From contig NC_081550.1 in assembly GCF_901000735.1 (NCBI RefSeq), positions 516,669 to 580,668 on the forward strand: a DNA stretch of 64,000 bases. The letters are read 5' to 3'. A program made the translations under genes and the position numbers. Origin of the DNA: Corylus avellana (Eukaryota > Streptophyta > Magnoliopsida > Fagales > Betulaceae). Of this stretch, positions 9,987 through 22,024 are shown in pieces (position 1 is the first letter of the stretch; the number at the start of each line of letters is the position of its first letter). A model generated the notes under the pieces. The model saw nothing but the letters and a program-made list of their open reading frames with translations. It was not told the DNA's origin and did not search any database.

Positions 9987-11748
9987 ATGAGTAGCATTCC
10001 AGAGCTCCCACAGGGCTCTGAAGCCTCTAATGGAAAGACCATTCCACTTGTAGGCTTCGGCACTGCCGAATATCCTTTTGGCAACTCCTCTGAAACCATG
10101 AGAGAATATATTCTTCATGCAATCAAGCTGGGATTCCGACACTTCGACACTGCTGCTCTTTACCAGTCCGAGCAGCTTCTCGGGGAAGCCATAGATGATG
10201 CTCTCCGCCTTGGCTTTATCAACTCCAGGGACGAACTCTTCATCACTTCCAAGCTTTGGTGCAGCGATGCTCATCACCATCATGTCCTCCCTGCTCTTCA
10301 CAAAACACTCAAGTAATAGAACCAAACTCCCCAAGTTGTTATTTTCTGTCCGCTTAAGCTTTTGAAATATATAAATAGTTATTTAAAATGTCATGAATTC
10401 GAATCTTATTCCCGTCTCTTTCTAAGACAAGAACATATATAGTGCATATCAGATAAGAGGTCGTGAGTTTCAACTTAACCATTAAGTTGTGTTTTCTTAG
10501 AAGTATATATAGTAGTGACTGAATAAGATTTGTCATTTGTGCAGCAATCTGAAGTTGGAGTATGTTGATCTTTATCTCATTCACTGGCCAGTAAGCATTA
10601 AGCCTGGGGCATATGAGCTGCCTTTTAAGAAGGAAGACCTCCTTCCCACAGATTTCGAGTCTGTATGGGAAGCTATGGAGGAGTGTCAAAAGCTTGGCCT
10701 GGCCAAATCAATTGGTGTAAGCAACTTCTCATGCAGAAAGCTTGAAACCCTACTTGCCACAGCAAACATCCCCCCAGCAGTCAATCAAGTTGGTCTTCTT
10801 CTTCTTCTTCTTCTTCCTTTTTTCAATAATCATTAATGTTTTTCTTTAAGATTTTGGATTAATGCATCATTATATTGTTGCATGCTTTGCTTTTGGAAGG
10901 TGGAGATGAATCCGCTTTGGCAACAGAAGAAGCTGAGAGAGTTTTGTGAGAAGATGGGTATACATATCACTGCTTACTCTCCCTTGGGAGGCAAAGGAAC
11001 ACTGTGGGGAACAAACTGGGTAATGGAATGTGAGGTGCTAAAGGAGATTGCCAAGGCAAAAGGAAAAACTGTTGCTCAGGTAACTTATTGGGGAGGAAGG
11101 GAAATTTTTTCTTAAATAGAATATATAGGAAAAGAAATCAACCTAAACATGCAATTCCAAGCAGGCCCTTAGTGTTAACTACCAACCTAGTCAAATTATG
11201 AAGCTTTAGGAATAATACGTATTTTAAGATCAGTTTGGATCTGTGGTTTTAAAATGTACAATATTTTTTTAAAAAAAGCGATTTTCCAAAGATACAATTT
11301 ACAAAATCAAGGGATGCAAGCACGCTTATATATCCAAACGTATAAGGCGCGCGGAGAGCATAAAAATGGATCAAAGGATATTTTTTTTTTTTTTTTTCCT
11401 TCTAAAGGATAATAATTTTAGTTAGTGTGTTTATATATTTATTTATTTTTTTCTTAATTAGTAAAATGGATTGAATTTAACTTAATTATTTAAGCAATAT
11501 GGTAATTCTGTTGTTATGTGAAGGTTTCTCTAAGATGGGTATATGAGCAAGGAGTGAGTGTGCTTGTGAAGAGCTTTAACAAGGAGAGGATGAAAGAAAA
11601 CCTTGACATATTTGAGTGGAAGCTGAGCCATGAGGATTCACAAAAGATAAGTCAAATTCCGCAGTGTAAAGGATTTCCTGGAATTGAATTCATCTCTGAT
11701 GAAGGCCCTTACAAGTCGCTTTCCGAGCTTTGGGATGGAGAGATCTAG
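9987..11748 (+). CDS. NADPH-dependent aldo-keto reductase (AKR4 / codeinone reductase-like)
   Basis: Four exons with GT/AG borders: 9987-10312, 10545-10788, 10900-11079 and 11524-11748, giving 324 aa, the normal AKR length. The fold starts with the substrate/cofactor loop [12 protein letters not shown]. The catalytic tetrad is complete: Asp54 (FDTA), Tyr59 (ALYQSE), Lys89 (TSKLW) and His122 (LIHWP). The NADPH-phosphate region [12 protein letters not shown] is in exon 4. Family members reduce aldehydes and ketones with NADPH in the cytosol; close plant relatives include codeinone reductase, chalcone-reductase-like and deoxymugineic acid synthase enzymes. The substrate cannot be read from sequence, and a 'codeinone reductase-like' database label would not mean alkaloid synthesis. 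The ATG follows a purine-rich leader. Neighbours share no pathway with it. Structure looks intact and functional. Confidence 0.9.
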
Positions 11749-12349
11749 AATTGCATAAGAAAGCTTTTATGCTTTGGCTCCGTTTGTCCATGCTTTTTGG
11801 ATAAGTTTTTGTTTGAAATAATGTTTAACGTGAAATAAAAGTAAAGATAGTTTAAAGTATTTTGTAAGCGTTTTGTATTTTAAATTGGTTAAAATTGCAC
11901 TTCAGCTGTGTGGAATATATACTTAGAATCGTAACATGCTATTATACTTCCAAATTCAACATCCACAGGGACTCGCTCTATCTTATAGGTCAATCACCCC
12001 CTTCGTGACTCAACCCCGTCCGGCCCACATCATCCCAACTATACCCTCTTATCTCCCATCTTGCACAAAGCCCAACTACCTCCCTTCCTTAACTCAAGCC
12101 GGTCCAGCCCAATTCTATTCCTCAAGCTTTCCAAAACCCTCCCTTCCCAAAGCCCTACAGTACCCCAGCCCAGCCCTCTATCCCAAGCCTTTAGGTTCCC
12201 ATAAATAAGAAGCGTTAGGGAGCAAAACAAATGAGTCAAGAAAAATTTTCAATCAGGAACCCGAAACAAGCAATAAGTCCACAATCTTTTACTTATTTAT
12301 TTTGGAATTCATATTCATAAGTAGATGATTGAATTAGAATACACTGAAA
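11749..12349. other. Intergenic region between convergent genes
   Basis: 3' flanks of the AKR gene (plus) and the CAF1-like gene (minus). The segment at about 11990-12200 is C-rich (many CCC, AGCCC and CAAGCC words) and stays open in both strands by composition, but no family resemblance was found. No RNA gene seen. Confidence 0.5.
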
Positions 12350-13121
12350 TCAAGTAAAACCGTGAAGAACATGCTCGAACTCGCTTAGTGAACGTCCGTT
12401 GAAATACTTTTGCTTGAGTTTCATGAAGGTTTGCAAGGCAAGCAGACTATCAGAACCCGCCCTCCCGACTTCACGGTCCAGCCCCAGAGTCTTGGCTACA
12501 ATCTCTAATTCCAAGCCCGCATAGACTCCATCGCCGCAGAACTTGATCATGTGCTTCACGTCAAACGCCTTCTTACCAAAAAAGGATTTGATTAGATCCA
12601 TAAACTCACTCTCGTGTAAGGGTAACACTTCTCCCCCAGTCAACATCTTTATAAAGTAACCAAAATCATAATCACTATGGAACGTGACCCACGTGATACG
12701 GGAGTTGCTCAACAGGCCAGACTTCAGGATTAGCCTGGCGAAGCGCAAGGAGTCGATACCCATAACTCGGTTATAGTCCAAGTAAATTTCTTGATCTTTC
12801 AGTAACTCAATGGTATTAATATGGTGAGAATGAATATGCTCGTCGAAATCCTTGAAGTTGAACTCCCAAACGTACGCCAAAAGATTTTCCGTTGGCATCG
12901 CAGAGAGCAAGACCCAATTGAATGATGCAGGTTGCCTCAACATTAAACTTCATTAGATTGTAAGGAGAAACTTCCTTGCCTTCTTTGGAAGTGAAAATAT
13001 TGCCAGGGAAGTTGGTGGACATGGCCACAAAACAGTGATCGCATTTGGAAGAAGCCTCCATGAGTGCGGAGATCTCCTCCATCAGATTGTAATCCCAAAC
13101 TTCCCTAACTATCAGACTCAT
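12350..13121 (-). pseudogene. CAF1/POP2-like deadenylase relative with altered catalytic site and frameshift
   Basis: Intronless like plant CAF1 genes. ATG at 13121; the first frame runs VREVWDYNLMEEI, AMSTNFPG, IIQLGLALCDANG. The rest (VWEFNFKDFDEH, WVTFHSDYDFGY, MIKFCGD, AGSDSLLAL) lies in a second frame ending at TGA 12350-12352. The switch maps to a four-T run at 12885-12888 (AAAA on the coding strand) where three bases would restore continuity. Reading across gives about 257 aa, close to the family size. CAF1 is the DEDD-type 3'-5' exonuclease of the CCR4-NOT complex that removes mRNA poly(A) tails. The first two catalytic acids, normally in a D-T-E motif, are replaced by S-T-N; the third (YDFGY) and fourth (GSDSL) are present. 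A deadenylase-dead paralogue is therefore expected even without the frameshift. Homopolymer base-call error remains possible for the frameshift. Confidence 0.82.
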
Positions 13122-13231
13122 TGTTGCTATTGTGTTGATTCCTTACTGTCTTAGGTTTGGATTCCTGACAAACTTAATTTAGATTTATTTGCATATAGGG
13201 GTTGGATTCCTAATCCCCGGCTGATGCTTCC

Positions 13232-13239
13232 CTTTTATA
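13232..13239 (-). promoter_or_regulatory. Possible TATA box of the CAF1-like gene
   Basis: The minus strand reads TATAAAAG within GAGTATAAAAGGG, about 110 bp upstream of the ATG at 13121. Good match and spacing, so the promoter may still be intact although the coding region is damaged. Confidence 0.5.
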
Positions 13240-13299
13240 CTCCTTTGGCTTAGCAATTTTAGTCATGTTTAACCTAGCTATCGCTTCTTACAAAAAAAA

Positions 13300-13445
13300 A
13301 AAAAAAAATCGATCGACCCTTAGGAGTGGCCGAACCACCCCAAGGCCCTTTGGGGTGGTTCGGTTTGGGAGTGGCCGAACCACCCCAAAGCCAAAGGGAG
13401 TGGCCAGCCACCCCCAAATGGCTAAAATAGCCACCCCAAAATTTA
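13300..13445. repeat. GC-rich hairpin repeat (CCACCCC / GGGGTGG family)
   Basis: The arms CCGAACCACCCC (13330-13341) and GGGGTGGTTCGG (13352-13363) form a perfect 12-bp inverted repeat around a 10-base loop. Related words (GTGGCCGAACCACCCC, AGCCACCCC) repeat up to 13440. The same word family occurs at 34834-34905 and 51016-51087. It is preceded by a 16-base A run. It resembles a dispersed repeat seen in several woody dicots; class not determined. Confidence 0.6.
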
Positions 13446-14876
13446 ATTAAATATAATTTTTTAATGTTTTTAATTTAAAAAAAATTATTATTATTTTTAA
13501 TTAATTAATTATATGGACAGTGTCAAATCATGATTGGTGCTAACGTGTCGTTCTATCAAATTTTAGACGAAATTTTGACGAAGTGACTATCTCCATCTTT
13601 AGGCAAACTAGAGGGACCTCCTGTGATAAAAAGTAAATCTTAAAGGTCAAAAAATAAATAAGTTAAACCACATAGGTGAATAAGGTATTTAAACCCCCCA
13701 AAAAAAAAAAAAAAATGGTAGTTTGAAAACGTAGAAAAATATATGTTTTCAAATCGCAAGTAATAGATACTTATAATTTTAAAGGTTAAATTGCGATTTT
13801 ACTTAAAGCATAGCTGCGTTTTTAAAAATTGTGTCTAAATTACATATTTTGAACTTATTATTTTTAAATAACACATTTTGAAACCACGAAACGAAACGGA
13901 CTGGAAAATCAATAGATATACTCACGAGGATCACATTGTAGATGAAGAAAATTATCCCGTTTATTATCTAGTCAAGTAGTCATTATCCATGTAGACTCGT
14001 TCGTACTTATCTTCCAACTTCTAAGAAATCGGAGACATGTCAAAGCTTTAATGCAGACCATATGCAACAAATTTTCTTTTAATTTTCCACCTACCTTCAC
14101 CACGCGGTATGACGTGATGAATATATATAGAGATTCTATGATCCTTACTCGGTTTTGAAAAGGTACCTTCTCGCACAAGCTGAAGGCTCAACCATTAGAA
14201 ACAGAGCATTTGAATTTTTTTTTTTTAAAGAAAAAAAAAAAAAAAAAACCCTTGAAAACTCACAATACAAGCAACTGCTGCTATTACTATTATTTGTGTG
14301 TTTGTGAGCTTGCTATGCTTCTTAATAGTCCCACGGACAGTTTCTCTTTAAATTGGGTTCGAGAAAAAATTTTCAACGTATTCTATCAAATTAATATATG
14401 TCCTTATAACACGTGGTTCTCATGTGCATTGTTAATTTCTCCTTACTTGCAAGGTACATGAGGAGTCAGGGGTCTACTAACAGTTTACGGTTTAGGTAAT
14501 CCATGGAGCTCATATTAATCCTATTGGACTTGAATGGATTAAATGGTGAAAACTATTTGATAGGATCAATATTGGACTTGAAAATCTAAAAGGAAGACAA
14601 CTTAGTCCAGGCAATTCTCTGCATTCAATGCTCAGAAACAGCATACTATTTTTATGAGTTCAGTAATAATCATTGATAAAGAAAAATGAATGAATACCTT
14701 CTATTGTAAGAAAGGGCATCAAACCCACAAAATTGTACAATTTTTGTCTTGTATTGTACAAGATGAACAGAGAGAAAATGTATACATGATTTTGAATGAA
14801 AAGAATGAGAAAGAATTCCTATGTCATCTTTTCTATTGACACAAAAGAATATATGAATCAGAAAATTTGCTCTAAC
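13446..14876. other. Intergenic, no gene recognised
   Basis: AT-rich spacer with A runs near 13702-13715 and 14229-14247. It lies between the CAF1-like gene promoter and the 3' end of the IQM gene, whose 3'UTR should occupy roughly 14650-14876. No protein similarity, tRNA or clear transposon ends were found. Confidence 0.5.
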
Positions 14877-17594
14877 TCACAAAACATCAGGAATTGAAGG
14901 TGCTGATGTGCCTCTAATCAATGGGGAGGACTTTGTTCTTGAATGCTGATCGATTCTTCTTAAGAAACTTTCTTTCTCGAGTGGAGGTGACACAATGCTT
15001 GCTGCCATTTCTCTACCAGAACTTGATGGGGTCAGACCACTAATGAATCGAGGAGTAAAGCATGATCTAGAACGGGCAGTACTTCTTGGGGACAAGTTCA
15101 TTTGCTCCAAAGCTTGGCATTGGAGCTCCGACGGATAGTCCCTTACACAGCCAATGCGAGGTCCAGCTCCTGTTGTCCATTTGCAAGACAACTGCTTCCC
15201 CAGTTGATAGGACAGCAATCCTTTGTGCGAACTGATCCTTTTGAGAATTGATTCTTCAGGAATGATTTCCACTTCACTCTCTTCATGCTGTTCGTTAAAA
15301 GATTTCTGCTCTCGAACCATGTAATCCATCTCGGAAGTGAAGCCTTCATCTGATGTTTCGTAACCATCTACTGGAGATTCTGGTAGCAAACTATTACGAT
15401 GTGGTACAACGTCTTGTTTTTCGCTCTCTAATGTCTCATACAATTCATGCTTTTTTGGTATTTCAAGATTAGCCAATTTGCTACTGAGACTGCTTAGTCG
15501 GCTTGACATAGGCAGTTCCAATGCAGCAGCAGTCTCTTCTTCCATTGAATCAATTTTCACTGGAGTCAAGTCTTCAGCATTGGCCTCTTCAGTCTCGGAG
15601 CCACTCAACTTTTGAGTCAAGTCCTCTTCGGATGAGTTGGTTCTGAGATGAATACTGCTTCCTTGCTTGCCAAACAGTTCATCTTCGTCATCAATTGGAC
15701 TCATCTGAATATAACAGAAAATGACATTCTCAGTATATTGGCTTTTACTTGTTTATTCTGTAAGGGAAAAGAAAAAAATATTTTATATCAGTTCAAAGAA
15801 TATAAAGCCCTTTTATTTACCTTTACATCTCTGAGATCCACCTTGTTCTCTTTGAGGAAGGAGATAAAGTCCTTAAAGTTTTCCTCTGTAGGCTGATAAT
15901 GACCGCTGTGAGGCCAAACTGCCTGTTGAAAAATAGCAGAAATGGTTATTAAGAAACTGTGCCGAAACTGGGAACTATGGTAAAAATGAAGAAAAACTTA
16001 GAAATTCTATGAGCTTTAATGCAATAGCTATACCTTCAGGATGCCATTCTCAATAACTAATCTCCCAGCAGCAGATGTAGCTCCTCCAGCCAAAAAGCTG
16101 GAATGCTGAAAAGTGCCTTTCTTCTTCTTGCCAACATACAAGGACATAGATGTGCTTAGAACAAAAATCCACTTAGCACCATTGGGTTCTCCAGTGGTGT
16201 GGAGGAGCTCCCTTGATTGCTTGTATAAGAACATTCCATCCTCCACAACAACTTCATAGGTCAACCTTTCCTTCTATCAAAAGTGAAAAAAAAGATTATC
16301 AGCAAATAGAATGAAAACAAATTGACGTAAAGAATGGTCAAGCAAAGATATAGAAGGCTCACCGGACCCAAGTACTTGATACACTGCTGTTGAAGTTTTG
16401 ATCGAGGGCATTTTTCAACAATATTTATTTCCTTCCCTTCTCCTATATCCAGCCTGCATTTCCAAAACCAGCACCATTACATTCAAATCCAAATTCTTGA
16501 CATCTATCTAGATTCAAAATTCATAATACTGAAGAAACATTTTGTTTAAAGAATATTACCAGTAGAAGAAGGGCTCTTTACTCTGAGAATGAAGCCATTT
16601 AACATAATAAAAGTGTAAATTATGTCCGTACCGATGCCGGGGATCAATCTGTTTCAGAAGAATAAAAATTGAAATCAGTAAAGGCTGATAAAGAAACAGA
16701 AAAAATATATTCTTAAAACTGATTTTTTTTTATCTTATGCAATTAACTTACAGCCTCAAGCCAGTGTTGTAAAGCAAGCTTCTGAGCTCTATCATTCTTT
16801 GATAAACCTTTTCCAACCTGCAATAACAAAAACAAAAATGATTAAACTTTGAAATAAATTACAAAACATAAAAACAGCACAAATCAATCCGTTTGAAATT
16901 CACCTTGGCAGCTCTGGTTCTTGCTCTTGACCATCGTGAGATGGCAGTTTCATGCTTCTCAATATCAAAGAATGATATAGAACTTCTCTTGAGTTCAGCA
17001 AAATCTAAGAGCTTCCACCTATAGTTCACACATATAAGTACATTAGCACAAGATAGAAACAAATCAGAAGTTTGTAAAAAAGGACATTGCAGATGCATGT
17101 AAATAGGATACATACCAGCTCTGCTCAACTAGAACTGCACAATCTGCAAGCTTCCTTCTGGTTCGGAAGCTTTTGTACACTTTCTGCAACTTTAGCGCAG
17201 CCCCGTGCTGGGGGTGGGCGGGATCCAAAATTGGCAATGGCTGGATCTTCACCAGCCCACCATCTGATCCTGGGGATTGATTATCCATCAGTTTGCTTTG
17301 TTGGCTGTTTGATGCAAGGGGCGTATGATTTTCTTTGTCTAGGGAAGGAGCCTTGACTGAGACCATTTTCTCCAACTTTCTATTGTTGAAGCTGACAGAT
17401 GCTTCTATCATCATCTTTCCATAACCAGAGGATTGTAGTATTGTGGTTTCAGAATCTCGACTTTTGGAACTGACAGATCTTACGAGAGTTTTGGCATCAT
17501 CATACCCAAAACTGATGGACTTCACAACAATAGATTCCAAGCCACTTTCCACATCACTGTATTCAGCAAATGGGCAGGAAAAATAAACTCCCAT
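14877..17594 (-). CDS. IQM-family calmodulin-binding protein (IQ motif-containing)
   Basis: Eight coding exons on the minus strand with consistent GT/AG phases: 17594-17116, 17018-16904, 16817-16752, 16648-16560, 16453-16363, 16273-16034, 15922-15821 and 15704-14877, giving 669 aa. Near residues 133-152 lies an IQ-like calmodulin-binding segment ([19 protein letters not shown]), followed by the diagnostic IQM core: [83 protein letters not shown] and [15 protein letters not shown]. The last exon encodes an acidic, serine-rich, probably disordered tail ending [14 protein letters not shown] proteins bind calmodulin independently of calcium; Arabidopsis members affect stomatal movement, seed germination and stress responses. 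The ATG starts [12 protein letters not shown], a typical IQM N-terminus. Its length fits the longer IQM members. No lesions seen. Confidence 0.9.
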
Positions 17595-18610
17595 TTGACG
17601 GGGAAAGGTGTCTTAGCAACCTAATAAATCCAAATTCCTGTCAAAATAAAACAAATACATATTAGCGAATGGAAATGCTACATATTTGATAATGCATCAT
17701 ATGGAACAAGCTCTTCTAAGTATGAACTGTAAAATCTTTATTTGATAAACCAGAGCAAACTTTAAAACAAACTATCAAAATATGAGCTTGAATCTAAAAA
17801 CCCTATTGGAATAACAATAAATAATCGACAAGGTGTGCAAACCAAATGGGTTTAGAAGAAATTAATGTAAAAAAAAAAAAAAAAAAGCCAATAACACCCA
17901 TTTTCTCCTAACATAGCATTGTCTATATGGTAGAAGTATCAATGATTCATATAACTAGGGAAAGCAAGCAAGCGATTGTCTTATCAACGCAACAATAAGT
18001 TGCTGATAGAAAAGACCGTGGATCTGCAGGACGAATGATCCAACAAACACGTATCTTTGAAACCAAAACCCAATAAAGGAAATCCAAAATACCCATTTCA
18101 TTCAAATAGAAGAGAAGATTACTCGACATGAACTGAGTAATATTCCAAACCCCATCAGCAACAAAACCATTTTCTCAAGCAGAGAATCTAAGAAAGCAAA
18201 AACATTACCATGCTATCAGGATCCAATTCAAAGAACCCAGAACATGCATTTCGTTAAAATAGCATAAGAACAAATAATAATGCAGAGATATAAATGCATA
18301 TACCATTCTGTATCTCGCTCTGTATGAACTTGAAAACAGAGACAAACAAAGAGAAAACAACGCAAACACGACAATAAAAAGAAAAGAACTTTAGAGATAA
18401 AAATATTAGGGGCTGTACCTTAAATTGAGGATTAGTGAGTGAACCAGCAAATGTGTGTATTAATGGAAAATAATTCCGAGTTTGATGGGTGGGTGAGGAT
18501 TTTATTTTTGATTGATTTGTGAGGGTGGGATTTGGACAATATTGCAAAGAGAGGAGCTTCCCTCTCTCTTTCAACACAAAGCTTGCACTTTGAAAGCAAA
18601 AACTGATCGT
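17595..18610 (-). promoter_or_regulatory. Probable 5'UTR with intron of the IQM gene
   Basis: No coding homology is present between the IQM ATG and its likely promoter. On the minus strand a donor-like AAG/GTACAG lies at about 18418 and an acceptor-like TTATTAG/G about 30 bp upstream of the ATG, so a ~790-nt leader intron is plausible. Leader introns are common in plant regulatory genes. Inference from splice motifs only. Confidence 0.4.
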
Positions 18611-18634
18611 AGGGAACTTAGTCTGCTGATTGTT

Positions 18635-18646
18635 CCTTATATAGAG
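18635..18646 (-). promoter_or_regulatory. Possible TATA box of the IQM gene
   Basis: The minus strand reads CTCTATATAAGG, a strong plant TATA consensus. It would place transcription start near 18605, upstream of the inferred leader intron. Pyrimidine-rich sequence follows on the minus strand. Confidence 0.5.
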
Positions 18647-18730
18647 GAGAAATTTTAGATAGAGAGTATGAGTGAGACAGACAGAGATAGAGACAGAGAC
18701 ACAGTTTTTTTTTTTAACAGAGAGGTCCAA

Positions 18731-21700
18731 GCACGTGGGAGGACTACTTAGAAGGACGTAATTTGGAATCCCATGACCATATTTACCTTCTATTTTTCAA
18801 GGTTTTTTTTTTTTTTTTTTTTTTAGGAGGAAAAATAAATAAATATTAAGCTATATTTATTATTTATTATTTATTATCTGTGTGAAAACTTTTGTATTTT
18901 GATTTGAAAATTCTTTTGATGACCATGGAAAGTTGACAGATATTTAAAAAGAAAAAGGGAAAAAGGAAAACACTAGGTATATTACTTCTAGTGATGCTGT
19001 GTTGCTGTTACTTGCACTCCTCTGTTTATAGTAAAACAGAGGAATATGTGCACAAATTTTCTTGGAAACTATCATATTTATCTTATAATAAAGTCAATAT
19101 TGTGCTTACGTCATAACTCATAGTTACTCAGAAGAAGGGCGATTTGACCTGTTCCTGGTCGCCATGGCCCATCGCTTAAGACGTCATTGATGATTCTCCT
19201 ACCTCCACTTACTTGCCTAATTGCTAACGTACTTTCCAAGCTTTTGGTTAAGATTAATCCTTGTAGGCTTATCTAGCTATAACGCAATAGATTTTGTCTC
19301 CTTCTTCAATTTTTCTCCCAAATATAAATTACTTAACGGCAAAGTATTTTTAATAGATACATGTAATTCTTCTGACTCTCTCGTTCATCTCTTGTCTAAC
19401 TATGTTTTAAATCTATCACTTCATATATATGACCCACATGTGAGTCTTATAGATTTAATGGTAGATTTGAAAACAATATTACTGGAGTTTGGTAGAAAAT
19501 GAACTGGAGAAGAAAAATCGCATTTCTCTTTTTAAATTTACAAAAACAGTTTTTACCTTTTTGTTAATACTTTTTTCAAACCTAACACGAAAAGTTCTTC
19601 CTAAAATGCTTTAACAAACACGAAATTCATTTTGCCCTAGATTCTTAGACTATGTATATTTTGTGGGACAAAATTTATCTCCAAAATGGGTTGAAAAAAA
19701 GCTCTCTAAAATTCACATATATCCTTCAAATATGAAATGGTTTGAATTAACAAATTGAAAGAACTTTTTGTCTTTTTTTAGTGGTGGACATTGAGGAAGC
19801 TAAGTCGGCATTGGTTGGGTGAGATGATGCATGGCACACGTGGAATCCTTTGGATGGATATGAGTTGGTTGAAAATTAATAGGAACTTGTTTGAATCAAG
19901 GGCTTGGAAACTTCCTCGAGGGCTCTTCTAGGATGACCCACGTACAGGTTGACTTGAATATCCCAAAAGAAGGTTTTGATGCCCTTGATGGGTTAATAAC
20001 AACAAAAAGTTTTCTAAAAGTCCAAAGCTTGTCTCTAGTTTAATAACACTTGAGAAAACATTCAATCTCAATACAAATAATGAATATATGATCTGTCAAA
20101 GATAATATTTATATCGCAATAAGGCTATGTCTCATACAATGTGGATTTGTGCATGCATTTTGGGGTGACTCTAATTTGCACTAAACAGCCTTACCTACTA
20201 TAATTCCAAAATTTGGTGGCTTTGATTATTGTATACCAGTTTTTGCATTCCCTTACATATGTTACTTGGTACTTTTTTCTTTTCTTTTCTTTTCTTTTTT
20301 CTTTTATTTGAGTTTTAGTAGGAGTAGTATAACTTTTACTATAAGTCATTTCCAAACTAACGTGATAGTTCATGTTGCACTAGGGCTTCCATTTCGCTGT
20401 TGCCCTCGAACCTATATTGACAATGTCAATCACCTCATCTCCTCCTCCTCATTTGGGCACATATTTTGACATGACTATGTGTCTTTGGGGTTGATGTCTA
20501 CCCGTGTTTGTATTATTTGGTATTAAAACTAGCCACTACATCGTATATGAGATCAAACACAATTCGTTAAGTATGAGATCAAATGAGTTATTACTTTATG
20601 GTTGAGTCAGGAGGGGGCGACTTTAACTTATAAGCCATATTAAATTGTCTTAGTAGAGTTGCTAAAAAGAGAGAGTTATCATCGAATCAATGTCGATAGA
20701 GTAGATTATCATGGTGGTCGACTAATCTTTTAACTTTCTTGAGCACCGGTTTTCAAGGATGAATTTTACCCAAAATTTGAATTACTCCTTCAAACTCAAG
20801 TTTGGAAATAAACTTTTTTTATTATTTTAATTAATATTAAACAGTCTTTATATAGACTTAGAAACTAAAGATAGATTTATTCCTAAAAATACTGATAATA
20901 AAACTAATCTTAAATAAGATATAATTCCCATTTAATAGAACCTCTACCTTATCCCCACGTTATTTCAGTAAGAGAAGAGGATATACCATCACTACAAAGA
21001 TAACTAACAAGAATTTAAAGTAGAAGGACACCTGGATCACATGCATTAGTTTAATTTTTTTTGGATAAACACCTCCATTAATTTAATAATGCTTAGTGGA
21101 GAGCAATTAAACATATTTTGGGAGTACTGAGGAAGGTGCCTCTTCGAGTTCTTTCTTCAAATAATACGCAGCCCGCTCCTCAATGTGTTCTAGAATCTAT
21201 TAAATCACAATCTTTTGTTTTTATTTTTATTTTATTTTTTATATCTATTAAATCACATTTGAACCCCCCAAGAAAAGAAAAGAAAAAATGTTTCTTTATT
21301 GAGTAATATTAAATATTATACCCACATTTTATTCAGTTGATAGGTTAGTATTAAGTACTGATAGACACCGCCATATACATGTTAATGTGATATCATTGGA
21401 TTTTTTATTTTTATTTTAATAAGGCTGTTGAATGGCATTGACACGCTAACATGGTTAAAAAATAATAAGATAAAAGTGTAATTTCTATCATTACTCTTAT
21501 TTTATACATTTCTAAATAGCATGTATGTGTGCACTACTAATTAATATTATGGACATAGAAAATTATGTCATCCTTGTTAAGTGTTAACGATTTTATTTTC
21601 TGTCATTTGTTTTTTGGTTTCGAATCAAATACATTAAAAATTATTACATGAATCAAACCATCCGAAACACAAAATAATCTTCAAAATACAAAATTTGTTT

Positions 21701-21834
21701 TCACTTTTATATTACATTATAACGCTTTTTCTAACAACAAAAAAGTACTTCCAAAAATACATTCATTTGGGGGTTTTTTTTTTTTTTTTTTTAGCAAAAA
21801 AACAACAACATTAACAAGAACTATAAATACAAAA
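18731..21834. other. Gene-poor AT-rich region
   Basis: About 3.1 kb without recognisable coding sequence or RNA gene. Contents are homopolymer runs (for example T at 18804-18824), degenerate AT-rich repeats and short chance open frames with no family features. Confidence 0.5.
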
Positions 21835-22015
21835 GGGAAATGCTAGGTGTTCTTCTAGTGTTCTTCTAATGTCCTCTCAACTGTGATATGACTTTTAAAA
21901 TCACCAATGGATTAAAAGTCAATAATGATAATTTCAAATTCAAAGGTAATTTTAAAAACCACATTACAGTTGGAAAGACACCAGGAGAACATTAAAAGAA
22001 CACTTAGCATTTTCC
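21835..22015. mobile_element. MULE-type MITE with long terminal inverted repeats and 9-bp TSD
   Basis: A 181-bp element. The left end GGAAATGCTAGGTGTTCTTC matches the reverse complement of the right end (GGAAAATGCTAAGTGTTCTT), and the similarity continues for ~56 bp on each side to CAACTGTRATRTG. The 9-bp sequence AATACAAAA flanks it on both sides (21826-21834 and 22016-22024). A 9-bp duplication with long inverted repeats points to Mutator-like transposase mobilisation. It encodes nothing. Confidence 0.82.
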
Positions 22016-22024
22016 AATACAAAA

